From Ilyonectria destructans (taxonomy: Eukaryota > Ascomycota > Sordariomycetes > Hypocreales > Nectriaceae), in the NCBI GenBank assembly GCA_020740775.1, contig JAHEWK010000006.1, positions 3,162,001 through 3,226,000 of the forward strand: 64,000 nucleotides of DNA, read 5' to 3'. The position numbers and the translations under genes are program-made. Positions 50,506-62,008 of this stretch are shown here, in pieces (position 1 is the stretch's first letter; the number at the start of each line of letters is the position of its first letter). A model generated the notes under the pieces. It ran no database searches. It was given only the letters and a program-made list of their open reading frames with translations, and was not told the origin of the DNA.

Positions 50506-51652
50506 ATGTCAACGACAGAAGTTGGTAGCACGACGGGCGTTATGGCTGAGAGCAAACCCGTTCCCGCCGCCAAGGCCGGCTGGCCTCTGTGGAAGAAGCT
50601 CACGATCGTTGCCGTCGCCCTCATCGTCGCTATTGCCCTCGGTGTTGGACTCGGCGTTGGCCTGACGCGCAACAACGGCGACGACAGCGACGATGGCGAC
50701 AGCGGCAATGGCGGAGACAACAGCGGCGACAACAACAACGACAATAACAACACCAGCATCTGGCAGCCCGAGGTCGGCGCCTCGTGGCAGATCATCCTCA
50801 AGTACCCCATCAAGCTCGAGGACAACGACAGCACCGACGGCCTCGCACCCAACGTCTCCATCTGGGACCTCGACGTGTACGACAACGACATCACCATCTT
50901 CCAGGCCCTGGCCGCTGCCGACAAGAAGATCATCTGCTACTTCAGCGCCGGCTCGTGGGAGGACTGGCGCGACGACGCCGGCGACTTCGACAAGGCCGAC
51001 CTCGGCAAGGGCCTCGACGGTTGGGCCGGCGAGAAGTGGCTCAACGTGTCTAGCCCTGCTGTGCGCAAGATCATGACGAAGCGCATCAAGTACGCCGCTG
51101 ACAAGGGCTGCCACGCCATCGATCCCGACAACGTTGACGGTTACGTGAGTTCTCCCTTCACCCTCGTCTCTCATCTCGCTTCCACCCCACAGGACGAACA
51201 GATGATTTTATTTTTGAATCCATTTGACTGACCTTGACCAGCAAAACGACAATGGCCTGAACCTCACCGAGGCAGACACCGTTTCTTTTGTCAAGTTCCT
51301 CTCCGAAGAGGCCGCCCAGTACAACATGTCAACCGGCCTCAAGAACGCCGGCGGCATCATCGACAAGGTCATCGACTACGTCCACTTCTCCGTCAACGAG
51401 CAGTGCATCGAGTACAGCGAGTGCGAGACCTTTTCCAAATTCATCGACGCTGACAAGCCCGTCTTCAACATCGAGTACCCCTCCAAGGCCCCCAAGGTCT
51501 CCTCTTCCGCCAAGTCCACCATCTGTGCCACGTCCGGCGATGCCAAGGGTTCTAACAAGTTCAGCAAAGTCATCAAGAAGATGATCCTCGATGGATGGGT
51601 CGAGTACTGTGGCGAAACGGAGACGTTTACCACCGACGTGGACAAGTCCTAG
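50506..51652 (+). CDS. GH114 endo-alpha-1,4-polygalactosaminidase, type II membrane-anchored
   Basis: Two exons (50506-51144, 51242-51652; 97-nt intron) give 349 aa. The short cytosolic N-terminus is followed by one transmembrane helix (LTIVAVALIVAIALGVGLGV, about residues 32-51). A low-complexity Asp/Asn/Gly stalk follows, then a TIM-barrel GH114 domain. Family hallmarks are ICYFSAGSWEDWRDDAGDF, the GW.GEKWLNV strand, and GCHAIDPDNVDGY, whose Asp residues are the catalytic region of the family. The exon junction lies directly after that DGY. The family hydrolyses alpha-1,4-galactosamine polymers; the Aspergillus fumigatus member Ega3 is also membrane-anchored and belongs to the galactosaminogalactan cluster. 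No other gene of that cluster is near this copy, so its physiological substrate is open. Confidence 0.88.
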
Positions 51653-52364
51653 AAGATGGACGACTGGATTACTCAACCTCATACAGCCTGCAAGACATTG
51701 ATTTGGATTAAGAGCGCCGGTGCCGGCCTCAAAACATAGACGTGGATCGGTGGATATTTTTAAAAATGATGTGAATGAGACATACAAGTCAGGGCTCGCC
51801 TCGAAGCGCTTAGGGATCGGCCAGAAGGCCTGGCCCGCAGTATATATCTTGGAGGATCTCTGTCATGCCTCATTGAGGTGTACATACGAGTGAGACTATT
51901 TTCTCATTTACTATACAGACACGGCCGATAATAATCATAATACTCTTCATTGATTGGCCATTTTCATTTCATCCGAGAATTCTTTTTGAACCAACAACTC
52001 CCGTTGTCGTTGACCAAGTATGTAGCATTATCGTCAAGTCCGTAGTTGCTTTCGTCTCAACCTGGGTCTAAGCCTCAAGTATCGGATGGTAGCAACTCTG
52101 GCTGGTAACACACGCCATCGACGTCAATATCATATCCCCTCCCACGTATGCGTATTATACAATAATAATTCCCGTGAACAACACGGGCATTTTGTACCCC
52201 AAAACGCCAAAAGCCAACAATCAGTGGCGCAACTGTTTGGGTATCCTAAGAGAAGCGTTCCCACCCATATTTCCACCCGCATTTCCATAATACAACAAAC
52301 CGCCAACCAGTCATGGGTCTTCGTAAAGGGAAGACAAGATCTCAGCAGCATCCACAACAAGCCC
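51653..52364. other. Convergent 3' spacer
   Basis: These 712 AT-rich bases between the convergent GH114 and Zn2Cys6 genes presumably hold both 3' UTRs. No gene was seen. Confidence 0.6.
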
Positions 52365-55350
52365 CTAATTAGCTGCCATGAATTTCGAGCCCCCTTCTTG
52401 CTTAAAGAGCCAGTCACTATTGGCGTCGACCATGTAGTTGGTAATGTTGAACTCGTTGGGAACCGCCAACTCCGAGCCGTTGCCATTTGTCATCTCCATG
52501 TCATTGCCCGGCGGCCCTTGAGCGTGGTTGGCCATGTTCTCACCACCCACTGGCAGGCGAGGGACGTTGAAAAAGTCAAATACGTCAAGATACTCCAGCT
52601 CGTTGGGCGCTGGAGTCCTCGCAGGCGTGATGCTGGGTAACCTGCTGAGTGCAGACCCTCCATGCTGCGGCTGCCGAGAGATGAGAAAGTCGAGGTCGAA
52701 TGCTGTGCGTCGCATATCCGACAGGATTTTGACGGAGCTCGGGGTCACCCCGTCGCCCTGGCGTTCGCTGTCGCGATGCTCATCGAGCACCCTTTGCAGC
52801 AATTGACAATATCTCGCTGCAACGGGCCAGAAGCGGCCCATCTCCCGCAGCGTTTCAACGAAAAATGAGATCTGGGGGGACAGCTTATGCTCGACAGTTG
52901 AGCCGTGAACTAGGAGAAGTCGCGCAGACACCCAAAGAGTAAAGGCGAATGGCGGACCAAGCTTCTCTAGCATACCATTATTGACCACAAACTCGCCGAG
53001 CGCAGCGACATTCTCGACCGCGCTGTGGCACCGTTGAGATGCACTGTAGGACGGGGTAAAGATGGGCGATCGTGTCGTTGGGTATGCTGCAGATGAGTGC
53101 AGGCGGATGACCGCGGTGTGGTAGGTGGCATGAAGCATGACCCAGGCGCAGTTGATGTTCTTGCTCCCAGGTTGAAAAAGCTTGGCCATGTTGCCAAACT
53201 CACCAGGCAGACCAAATTTCCAAGATGTGAGCATGTTGTCAAGCTCCTTGTATTGCATCTGCCACTGCTCCACGTCGCTCAGGGCACTGATATCGACTGG
53301 CTGCTTGAGGAACTTGTGAACCTTGGATAGTATGCCTAGGATCTCAATGTAGTGGGCAAATGCGCCGAGGTTCTCAGGGCGGTCGGGCTCATGCTCTGGG
53401 GACTCATCGTGGTGGCCCTCTGTCCTGAACCACCGAGTTTCGACCTTCTGGTTCTTGATCCACAGATCATCACGGCACGGTAGTGAGCGGTCGATCTCCT
53501 TGTCGTCAAGAGCGAATTCAAAGGCCGTGGCAATAGTCGCATATCTGTCGAGCAGGTAAATCATCCAGAAGAGTCGTCGTCGAGCCTCTTCTTCGATAAA
53601 ATCCTTCGGCTCGGACAGAGTGATGGCCCGGAGGGTATAGATGGACATGTAATGGGGAGAGACGGTGGAGGACGTAGCCTCAACGGCCAATCCCAATTGT
53701 ACGACAGAGCGTGTGATTAGAGCCATGATGTTCCAGCCTGGAGGGCCATTGCTACTGCCGCAGAGGTCAAGGGCAAGGATGACCAGAGCTTGTAGGGACT
53801 TGACGGATGAGTTCTCCATACCGTACAGTAGCACGCGCTCCTTAGAGACTTTGTGGTAGTGCTCTCTCCGCTCCTCGGTTAGCCTCGGGTCGTTGGAATA
53901 GCGCATTGTGGTAGCGACAATAGCGTGAAGCAAGACCCGGTCGGTCTCATCAAGTGCAGAGGGGCCGAAAAGGGAATCGAGTGTGGTTTTGCGGTGGAGA
54001 ATGGGGCACCAGGTGTTGATGTGCTTGAAGTATAGATCCACCAGAGCATAGAGCAGGTCATAGGGCGGCGTGTCCCGATCCGGGGTTGTCGTTCCTGGCG
54101 CCGACGACATGGGCGCCGTGGGAGAGTGACTGGAGCCGTAGTAGTCCTGAGCAGCGGCGCTGGGCTGCATTGCCGGCATATGGGGAGGTGCCGACATTGC
54201 GGATAGCGGTCCCTGGTTATGATACCCATCGTTGATGCCGGGGGTGTGAGGAACGCCAAAGTCCATGTTCTGAGAACCAGGTGGGAAGTTGGAGCCAGAG
54301 GACTTCTGAAGGAAGAGAGCTGTATCGGCCTGGGGCGTGCGAATGGGCTCCGAGGCGCGGAAGAGGTTCGTTGGGGCATCTCGCGGGGTGCTGCCCTGCT
54401 CGCTGGGGAGGCTTGGGTTGCTATTGCGAATGCTGGCAGCAATAACGGAGTTCGAGTTGGCGGCGAGCGAGACCTGGAGGATCTCGGAGTGAGAGCGCAA
54501 TATCTCCTCGAGCTTGTCTAGGCGCTGCTCTAGCTCGCGACCGTAGCCAGCTCGAAGGCCAGGCTTCTTTCGCTCCTTGTACTCGCAAATTGCGCCATTA
54601 CGAGTGCACCAGCCACATGCCGGTTGACCACGATCGCATTTGACCTAAGAGAAGAGGTCAAGTTAGCAGGTTTTTGGCTTGGAGGAAGAACAAGAGGTTC
54701 TGAGGGGCGTCATGAAGCTCACCTTTCTCTGCTTGCACAGCTCACACCTGGGAGTGACGTTGTTAGTTTGCAGCTGGGAGGCGGATATGTTTTGTATGAC
54801 AGGAAGAGAAAGCTGGCGAGGGGATTCGGGCTTGAGGTTGGTCTCGTGCTCTAGCTCGGGCTCAACTTCTTCTGAGGGCGAGGCGGGTGATGGGGGATAA
54901 GACGAAGCCTCGGAGGGCGGCATGGCGGGTTGGTGAAGAAGGTTGGAGATGGACAGGGGGGTAAGACAACAATCGCGTCGGCGACGGTCAAGATGACGAC
55001 GACGGCGGCGGCGATGAAGCGCAGACGACGATGGCGCGCCAAGATGCGACGCGGGGAGGAGTTGGGCAACGGAGCGAGGAGAAGTGGTAGAAGCAAAATG
55101 ATAAGGAGAATAACGAGGATAATGGCACGGAGCGGCCGCAGATGCAGCCGGCATAGAAGGTTGAGGAGACGGCGACTTACGAAACCGAGACAGGCCGCTT
55201 GCGCTTCCCATTGTGACAGAGGGTATCTTGGTCGCCATGATCGTCGTCGTCACTGGCAAACGTGTTGGCCTCGTCGCTGTCGAGGTCGGAACGGGACGGG
55301 AGACGCTCTCCCGAGGGAGGGCCCGTAGGCTTCCCGACCCCGTTGATCAT
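52365..55350 (-). CDS. Zn2Cys6 transcription factor, candidate L-rhamnose pathway regulator (RhaR/PDR-1-like)
   Basis: Three exons, complement(52365..54644, 54723..54747, 55181..55350), give 824 aa. Exon 1 ends ..CHNGKRKRPVSVS, a 25-nt microexon codes CELCKQRK, and exon 3 begins VKCDRGQPACGWC. The zinc cluster is C58, C61, C68, C75, C78, C85. The following ERKKPGLRAGYGRELEQRLD and heptads form the linker and dimerisation part. The fungal_trans domain (about 220-600) contains LVDLYFKHINTWCPILHRKT and EEARRRLFWMIYLLDRYATI. Intron 1 (433 nt) has a GTAAGT donor and an ACTAAC branch site 18 nt before its acceptor; intron 2 is 78 nt. The gene is divergent from the L-rhamnonate dehydratase gene 2.65 kb away, which is the reason for the regulator proposal; the orthology to RhaR/PDR-1 is from context and general resemblance only. 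An ATG at 54923 inside intron 1 opens a Pro-rich alternative first exon in frame with the zinc finger. Confidence 0.83.
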
Positions 55351-57999
55351 GGCGAGCGAAGGCAACGTGCCTGAAGGTGGACGGAACGGGGCGCTGCAGG
55401 CCCTCGCTCCAGCCCTAGGCGTGTTGGACGACTGGACGGCAGGCCGGCTGGGGCCCTTGGGACCTGGGGAGGGGCGTGTGCAAGTCGGCGAGATGAAGCA
55501 GCGAGCAGCGAGGTCTCGCACTGACGAGGGCAAGTGGACAGGAGGTGGACAGAGGTTGGAAGCCCGAGAGGGAGCGAAGAGACGCCGACGAGTGGTAGTC
55601 TGGCAGATGCGGCGGCGGCGATGCAGGGAACCGCCAGGGAGCAGCCTCGCTGATCCGGGGCAATGGGTCGCGGGAGCAGGAGAAAGGAACCCCGAGCCCG
55701 AGCTTGAGCCTGGATGGAGACTGGAGCCAAAGCCTGAGCCGGCGCGGAGGGGGAGGAAGGAAGATGCACTTGAAGGGGGGGGGGAGGATGATGCGCTTAG
55801 CTGCACAGTTCGATGCTACAATACAGTACCTCGGCGCGTGCGTTTGTTGATCCTTGGTCACTAATAGTCGGAACCGGAACTTGCTTGTCGCTCGCAGCTC
55901 AGACAGGCCACTCTTCCTTTTTCCCTTTGTCTGAAGCTTGGTTCCCTGAGGTCAACCGTCCGCAGCTGCCATGCCCATGTCGCACTCTCCGGTGCCTCGG
56001 GCAGACGGGCCACCAAGCGCAAAGCGCAATTGGCTGGATCCCACATGGAACTGGGGTTCGGCCGAGGCGGGCGGAAGGTGGGTGGGTTCCAGCGCCGGAC
56101 CAAGGGCAGAGGAAAAGGGACCCAAAGGGAAAAAAAAGCTGTCAAAACGGGGCTAAATAGGGCGATTACGAGGGTTCCCTGGTCTATGGACTACCTACGG
56201 ACGGAAGTGCGCCGTGTAATCAGTGTAACCGTCGTCGACGCTGAACTGAACCGGGACGTTCCCAGAGTCCAGAAATGGTGGTGACAATGGGAAAATGCAA
56301 AGTGGTCACGCATGCATTCATCACCCCGGCTTGCGACATGGGATGCAGCTTTGCGCTCGGGGTACCTCACCAGGCTCTCCTTCTTGGCGCCCCAGAAAGG
56401 GCTTTCACATGGGGGCGGGAGCGGAGAGCGGGGAAGGCTGCGGCCGCTGTGATTGGAAGACACCGTGACGCCGCCAAAACGAGAGAGATCAAGTTGCGGT
56501 CGGTCGCGCCTGAATGGTCTCAGCGGCTTCGATGGACGCAGTGGGCTGACACCACCTCAGACCTGGTTTCTGGCTTCTGGTTTCTGGTTTCTTCTCGTTG
56601 TCTCGGTCTCAAGTGTCTTTCGTCTCGGTCTTTTGTTTCTCGGTCGTTTGCGTCTCTGGGCCGGTTTGCAAGGTCTGTTTTCGGGTCTCTGCCGCCGTCG
56701 CTTTGGTCGCCGTGGTTGGTTTCCTCTCTTAGCCCCGGCGCCGGAGCAATGGAGCTGGCAATTCTGTCCAAGGAAATGGGAAAAAGGGCCGGGCAATGAT
56801 GCCACCCGCCACTGTGGACCGCACCGTGGACCGCACCGTATGTAGTACCGCGCAGTACTTCGTAGACACACAGCGCATCACACCTCGAATTGGGAATAAT
56901 TAGCATGCACCCCCTCACTGTAGAAAAGGTCCCACCTACCTGGAAACATGTCCACCGCCATTCGTGTGACTGTGGCGGGTATTGGCTCAACCGCATCGAG
57001 GTGGCCATGTTGGAGAGGACGAGGGTCGATTCCATCGTCGCGGCTACTGTCCGTACGTATGGATGGATGGCTTCTTTTTCGACAGGACAAACAGGGCTCG
57101 CTTCGCTTCTTATACCGGTAATCTGTACGATATCTAAGTTGAACCCCCAGTCTCTCCCCCATCATCTCCCCCAATTCCTTTCACCCCGCAATTCTCGCCG
57201 TCAATGTCCCTCCCCTCGTCGACGTCCACACATGTCCACCCATTTGTCCACCTGCACCCTCGTCCTCCCGTTAACCAGTCCATTCGTCGAGAGCTGCCCT
57301 GCGCCCCAGATCGCTTGCGCCCGACTCGGTCGATAACCACCGAAACTTGCCCCCACGGCCCACGCCGCGTGACCACTTATCCATCAGACCTTCGCAGCTC
57401 AATGCAACAAGACGCTCCAACCAGCTCGCCTCGTTACCCTGTCCGGTCCACCCAATTCAACAGGAGCCTCCTCCCGGTTCTCTTCCTCTTATATCTGAGA
57501 CCGAGACTGCAATGGAGGCAGCGACCGCGACGGAGCCGCTCCCGACTGCTACCCCCCTCTCCTAAGCCTCAAGTGGCCCCGGCATATCTGTTGCGGGAAA
57601 CATTCGCCCCTCGCCGGATCCAAGTGGAGACCGGTCCGGTTGAAGATGTTCCATCCAATGTCGGTGGCCTCGGGACATCTGCAACCGACAATGTTCTAGA
57701 CGGCATAGCCGGCCCAAATTCACCCCCACAGTCGCCCATTGGGACGGCTCTCATAGGCACTGGGCCAAGAGTCGCCATCTGATCACGAGGAGATTAATAC
57801 CTGGCAACCTGGCAACGTGGTCGTCGTAGATTCATTCATATTGTCCTTCTTTCCACGATCCTGGTTTCTCTTGTAAATCCAACCAATCCTTCTCACCACC
57901 ACCTTCCACCGCCCCTCGCAACATCACCAAGACTTCCTCACTTGGTCGACTGCTTCAATCTCTCCCCCTCCCCTCCAAACAAAAAGGATAGACCTCAAA
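55351..57999. other. Divergent promoter region between the regulator and L-rhamnonate dehydratase genes
   Basis: This 2.65 kb is the control region for both genes. It contains a long G-run near 55777, a TCTGGTT-type repeat at about 56560-56600, and pyrimidine-rich DNA just before the LRA3 ATG (57840-57975). An open frame at 57204-57782 (+) could encode a 192-aa Ser/Pro-rich product, but I find no family and treat it as unproven. The open frame upstream of the regulator start (to 55806) is low complexity and is probably 5' UTR. Confidence 0.5.
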
Positions 58000-59559
58000 A
58001 TGGCTGCCAGAGACTTCCCGACCATCAAGGCCGTGAGGTCCTTTGTCATTGGCGGTGTTGGATCAGGCGGCGATTATCACAATGTCAAGGGTGGCCACTG
58101 GTATGTCTCCGAATCCCCAATCCCAATGGCACGTTCTGTTCTGGCTCAAGACTAACCAATGCTCAAAGGCTCATCGACAGCGACATCTCGACTCCCTGCT
58201 CGAAATGGGACCAATACAAGAAGTCCCGAACCAGCTGGGGCATCAACGTCCTGGGATCCTTCCTGGTAGAGATTGAGTCGTCCGACGGCACGGTTGGCTT
58301 TGCCACGGGCTTTGGAGGTGAGCACCAGCGCAGAAAGCGTCAATCCCCATGGCCATGTTACCACTGCCACCCCCATCCATACCCGGGGACTTCAATTCAT
58401 CCGCGTGGGGGCATATAGACGGTAGACTGACAGCGCATTCCCAGGCCCTCCCGCATGCTGGCTCGTCCACCAGCACTTCGAGCGATTCCTACTGGGCGCC
58501 GACCCCCGCAACACCAACCTGCTCTTTGAGCAGATGTACCGGGCGTCCATGTTCTACGGCCGCAAGGGTCTGGCCACGGCCGTCATCTCCGTCATCGACT
58601 TGGCCCTCTGGGATCTCCTGGGCAAGATCCGCAACGAGCCCGTCTACCGCCTCATCGGCGGCGCCACCAAGGAGCGCCTCGACTTCTACTGCACCGGTCC
58701 CGAGCCCACAGCCGCCAAGGAGATGGGCTTCTGGGGAGGCAAGGTGCCGCTGCCCTTCTGCCCGGATGATGGCCACGAGGGTCTCAGGAAGAACGTCGAG
58801 TTCCTGCGAAAGCACCGCGAGGCCGTTGGCCCCGACTTTCCTCTGATGGTCGACTGCTACATGAGCTTGAACGTACCTTACACCATTGAGATTGTCAAGG
58901 CCACTCTCGACCTCAACATCAACTGGTGGGAGGAGTGCCTGTCCCCCGATGACACCGACGGTTTCGAGCAGATCAAGCGCGCCCACCCTTCCGTCAAGTT
59001 CACCACTGGCGAGCACGAGTACTCCCGCTACGGTTTCCGCAAGCTCATCGAGGGCCGCAACCTCGACATTATCCAACCCGACGTCATGTGGCTCGGCGGT
59101 CTGACGGAGCTGCTCCGCGTGTCGGCCATGGCCGCCGCCTACGATATCCCCGTTGTGCCCCATGCCAGCGGTCCTTACAGCTACCACTTTGTCATTTCGC
59201 AGCCCAACACCCCCTTCCAGGAGTACCTGGCCAACTCGCCCGATGGCAAGAGTGTGCTCCCCGTCTTTGGCGACCTGTTCATCGACGAGCCCATCCCCAC
59301 CAAGGGCTACCTGACCACGGCTGACCTCGACAAGCCCGGTTTCGGTCTGACCATCAACCCGGCTGCCCGCGCCAAGCTGATTCCCAGCGACTACCTGTTT
59401 AAGATGCCTGCGGTGCCAACCCTGGCTCCCCCTAGCCCTCCCAACGAGAGCGAGGAGGCCCCCAAGGAGGTCGCCACTGCTACTTCCGAGTCCAACGGAG
59501 TGGTTGAGCAGCTGGCCGCCAAGGTCGAGAGCCTTACCACCACAGAAACCACCGCCTAA
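58000..59559 (+). CDS. LRA3: L-rhamnonate dehydratase (enolase superfamily)
   Basis: Three exons (58000-58100, 58169-58317, 58445-59559) give 454 aa. Introns are 68 and 127 nt; the first has a GACTAAC branch site. The enzyme dehydrates L-rhamnonate to 2-keto-3-deoxy-L-rhamnonate, step three of the oxidative fungal L-rhamnose pathway. The enolase/mandelate-racemase pattern is complete. Metal ligands are the Asp of LMVDCYMSL, the Glu of WWEECLSPDD and the Glu of TTGEHEYSRYGF. Then comes the Asp of IIQPDVMWLGGLTE and the catalytic His of VVPHASGPYSYH. RhamD-specific segments include KEMGFWGGKVPLPFCPDDGH. A Ser/Glu-rich tail of about 45 residues follows the barrel. The ATG has an ideal CAAAATGG context. 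The gene is divergent from the Zn2Cys6 gene and tandem with the L-rhamnose dehydrogenase gene 1.6 kb downstream. Confidence 0.92.
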
Positions 59560-61189
59560 GCTGCTTTGGCACATGGCACATATTCCAGATTTATAGGCGG
59601 ACATACCTACCTGGATCGTACTACGCTACGAGCTAGGTGAAGAGAAAAGCAGTAGTGAATATTTTCAACTTTTGCATCATAAAGGCATGGATGAGAGTTG
59701 AATGGAAGTTCGGATGTTTGGGTCCTTGCTCAGACCCCTCCACGGATATGTGGACAATGCATTCATTCCCTTGATTGGATCTCGCTGCATCGCTTGGCAT
59801 GGATATATCTTGGGTATATCCCAGATGATTGTTTTTTATCTTTCACGTTATGTATGACCTCATGTAGACGACCGCAACAAGACCGCAACAAAGAGACAAG
59901 TATACAAACAAGTACAAATGATCTGTTTCAGGCCCTTAAAAAGACATGTGAGCAATCCTAACACTGTGAGACTAACAAGATCGTGTAAATGAAAACCATC
60001 CCCATAATTTTGTGCAGTAGGTACGACTCATGTATGTATTAAACTACCTGTTTGTCAGGACCCACGATCGTGGGTGGCCCACGCGGGCGGTTTTGGGCGG
60101 TTTTGTGCGTGCACACCCCGTCCCACCCTTGCCACCTTGTCTGTGGGATAGACGCGACGGTCGGAACATCGTGAGTTTTTTTACTGGGGAGGCGGCCGCC
60201 TGCAAACGGTGACCGTCAGACCAGTGCCACCCCAGCGTTTTTCGCCCCCGTCACCCGATCTCACGATGCTTGTCTGATACTGCAAGCAAGTCACACACCC
60301 TAGTCTGTCCGGCCTGGCCCGAGCAACCACCATTTGCTTTTTTGGGGAGGAACAGGCGGGGGAGAGGACGCTGTCACGAGATTTACAGTCCGAGGGTCTA
60401 GAATCTGGGGAAACTTCTTTTAGCCGGGCGAACATTTGCCAAGACTGCGTATTAGCACACATCACTTGATTAGCAGGACGGACACGCCGGTTGTTTGGTG
60501 GCATTTCGCAATTTCGACCTTTTCCCCGCGCCGGCATCTCGCTACAAAGCACCCCGAGCGGCGAGTGGACTCGGCCAGAACCCCTCCCGGGACCCAATGC
60601 CGCCATATCGCGAGGCTTCGAAGCGCGGGGCTGGCCACATGGCAATTCTCGTCAGTGTGCGTGTGGCTTTTGGTTGTCTCGGCTTCCCACCAATGTTGAG
60701 TCTCCCCCGCCCTTTGCGTGGCTTGAGGTTTGGCTTTGGGCCGGAGGGAGAGGGAGCTTGTCGATTCATGCCTCTGGGTTTGGGATACTTGACTGAATAG
60801 CTGTAACTTGCTGGTGTTAGTGGGCACAAAAAGAAACTCCAACTCCAACTTTCCCTCCCCCGTGACCCATTCTCTCCTCCACTCTCTCAATCGTCTCACT
60901 CCCCCAATCCTTATAATATCTCATCTTGTTCCACCGTCTCCACTGAATTGGCCACGCGGGACTTGATTGCCATCTGCCTGGTTGCCTTCGGACCTGCAAT
61001 CCACCGACATATCCGTTCGCTGCATCTCGACCACGACCGATCCCCCACCCGAACCCCTCTCCACGACGGAGCCGCTCGCTCGAGATTAAAAACTTCAGCA
61101 CAGTAGGGAATAGCCAGAGGAAGGATACCAAACCAAAACAATCACCTACGTTTGCATAATATCTCACCTCATAACACAACTTCATCATC
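59560..61189. other. Intergenic region between LRA3 and LRA1
   Basis: These 1.63 kb hold the LRA3 3' UTR and the LRA1 promoter. A CCCCAC hexamer in the LRA1 promoter (near 61041) fits the degenerate CreA carbon-repression site SYGGRG on the opposite strand. Open frames here are short and biased. No other gene was seen. Confidence 0.5.
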
Positions 61190-62008
61190 ATGGGTCGGTT
61201 GACAGGAATCCTCGCCGGCAAGAGTGCCATCATCACCGGCGGCACTACCGGCATCGGCCGTGCCATCTGCCTCGAGTACCTGCGACAGGGCGCCGACGTC
61301 GTTGTCAACCACCTGGGCCTGGAGAACGACCAGAAGCACCTGGACTCGCTCATTGCCGAGGCCGAAGCCATACGCAAGGAGGTGCCCACTGCTGGCCACT
61401 TGGCCCATGAAAAGGGCGATGTCCGCAGCCCGGAGACGGCCGCCAAGCTGGTCGCTGCCGCCGTCGAGCACTCCAGCGCGAAGCGCCTGGACGTGTGCGT
61501 GTCCAACGCTGGTGTCTGCACCTTCGCCGACTTTTTGACGCTGTCACCGAACCTGCTGGAGACCACCGTGCGGACCAACCTCGACGGCGCCTTCTACGTG
61601 GTGCAGGCCGCGGCCCAGCAGATGGCCCTCCGCCAGACCCCCAAGGGCGGTAGCATCATCGGCCTGTCGTCCATCTCGGCGCTCGTGGGCGGTGGCCTGC
61701 AGACACACTACACGCCGACCAAGGCGGGCGTCCTGAGCTTGATGCAGAGCACAGCCGTGGCGCTCGGCGAGCACAAGATTCGCTGCAACGCGCTGCTGCC
61801 GGGCACGATCCGCACGCAGCTCAACGACGCCGACCTGGCTGACGACACGAAGCGCGAGTACATGGAGGGCCGCATCCCGCTGGGTCGTACGGGCGAGCCG
61901 GCCGACATGGCTGGCCCAGCCGTGTTCCTGGCCTGCGAGGAGTTGAGCGGTTACGTGACGGGCGCACAGCTGTTGGTGGATGGCGGTCTGTTTGTCAACC
62001 TGCAGTGA
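61190..62008 (+). CDS. LRA1: L-rhamnose-1-dehydrogenase (short-chain dehydrogenase/reductase)
   Basis: A single exon gives 272 aa, normal for a classical SDR. The enzyme oxidises L-rhamnose to L-rhamnono-lactone with NAD(P)+, the first step of the fungal oxidative pathway. The nucleotide-binding TGGTTGIG motif is at residues 16-23 and NAG at 106-108. The catalytic set is Ser160/161, Tyr174 and Lys178 in LSSISALVGG...THYTPTKAG. The C-terminal block (MEGRIPLGR, GAQLLVDGGLFVNLQ) closely resembles the characterised yeast L-rhamnose dehydrogenase as I remember it. The neighbouring L-rhamnonate dehydratase strongly supports this substrate over other sugars. The ATG at 61190 has a CATCATGG context. 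Confidence 0.9.
   Translation: MGRLTGILAGKSAIITGGTTGIGRAICLEYLRQGADVVVNHLGLENDQKHLDSLIAEAEAIRKEVPTAGHLAHEKGDVRSPETAAKLVAAAVEHSSAKRLDVCVSNAGVCTFADFLTLSPNLLETTVRTNLDGAFYVVQAAAQQMALRQTPKGGSIIGLSSISALVGGGLQTHYTPTKAGVLSLMQSTAVALGEHKIRCNALLPGTIRTQLNDADLADDTKREYMEGRIPLGRTGEPADMAGPAVFLACEELSGYVTGAQLLVDGGLFVNLQ

Noticed and set aside
54723..54923. Starting the second Zn2Cys6 gene at the ATG at 54923 as the main model
   Set aside because: The exon 1 / microexon model gives the expected KRKRPVSVS-CELC junction with a strong donor and branch site; the internal ATG is kept only as a possible alternative start.
57204..57782. 192-aa open frame upstream of LRA3
   Set aside because: Low-complexity Ser/Pro/Arg-rich translation, no domain, no clear start context, and it lies in the divergent promoter region. 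It may be an orphan gene but cannot be supported.
58489..59604. 371-aa minus-strand frame opposite LRA3
   Set aside because: Antisense shadow; the plus strand has the complete enolase-superfamily signature.
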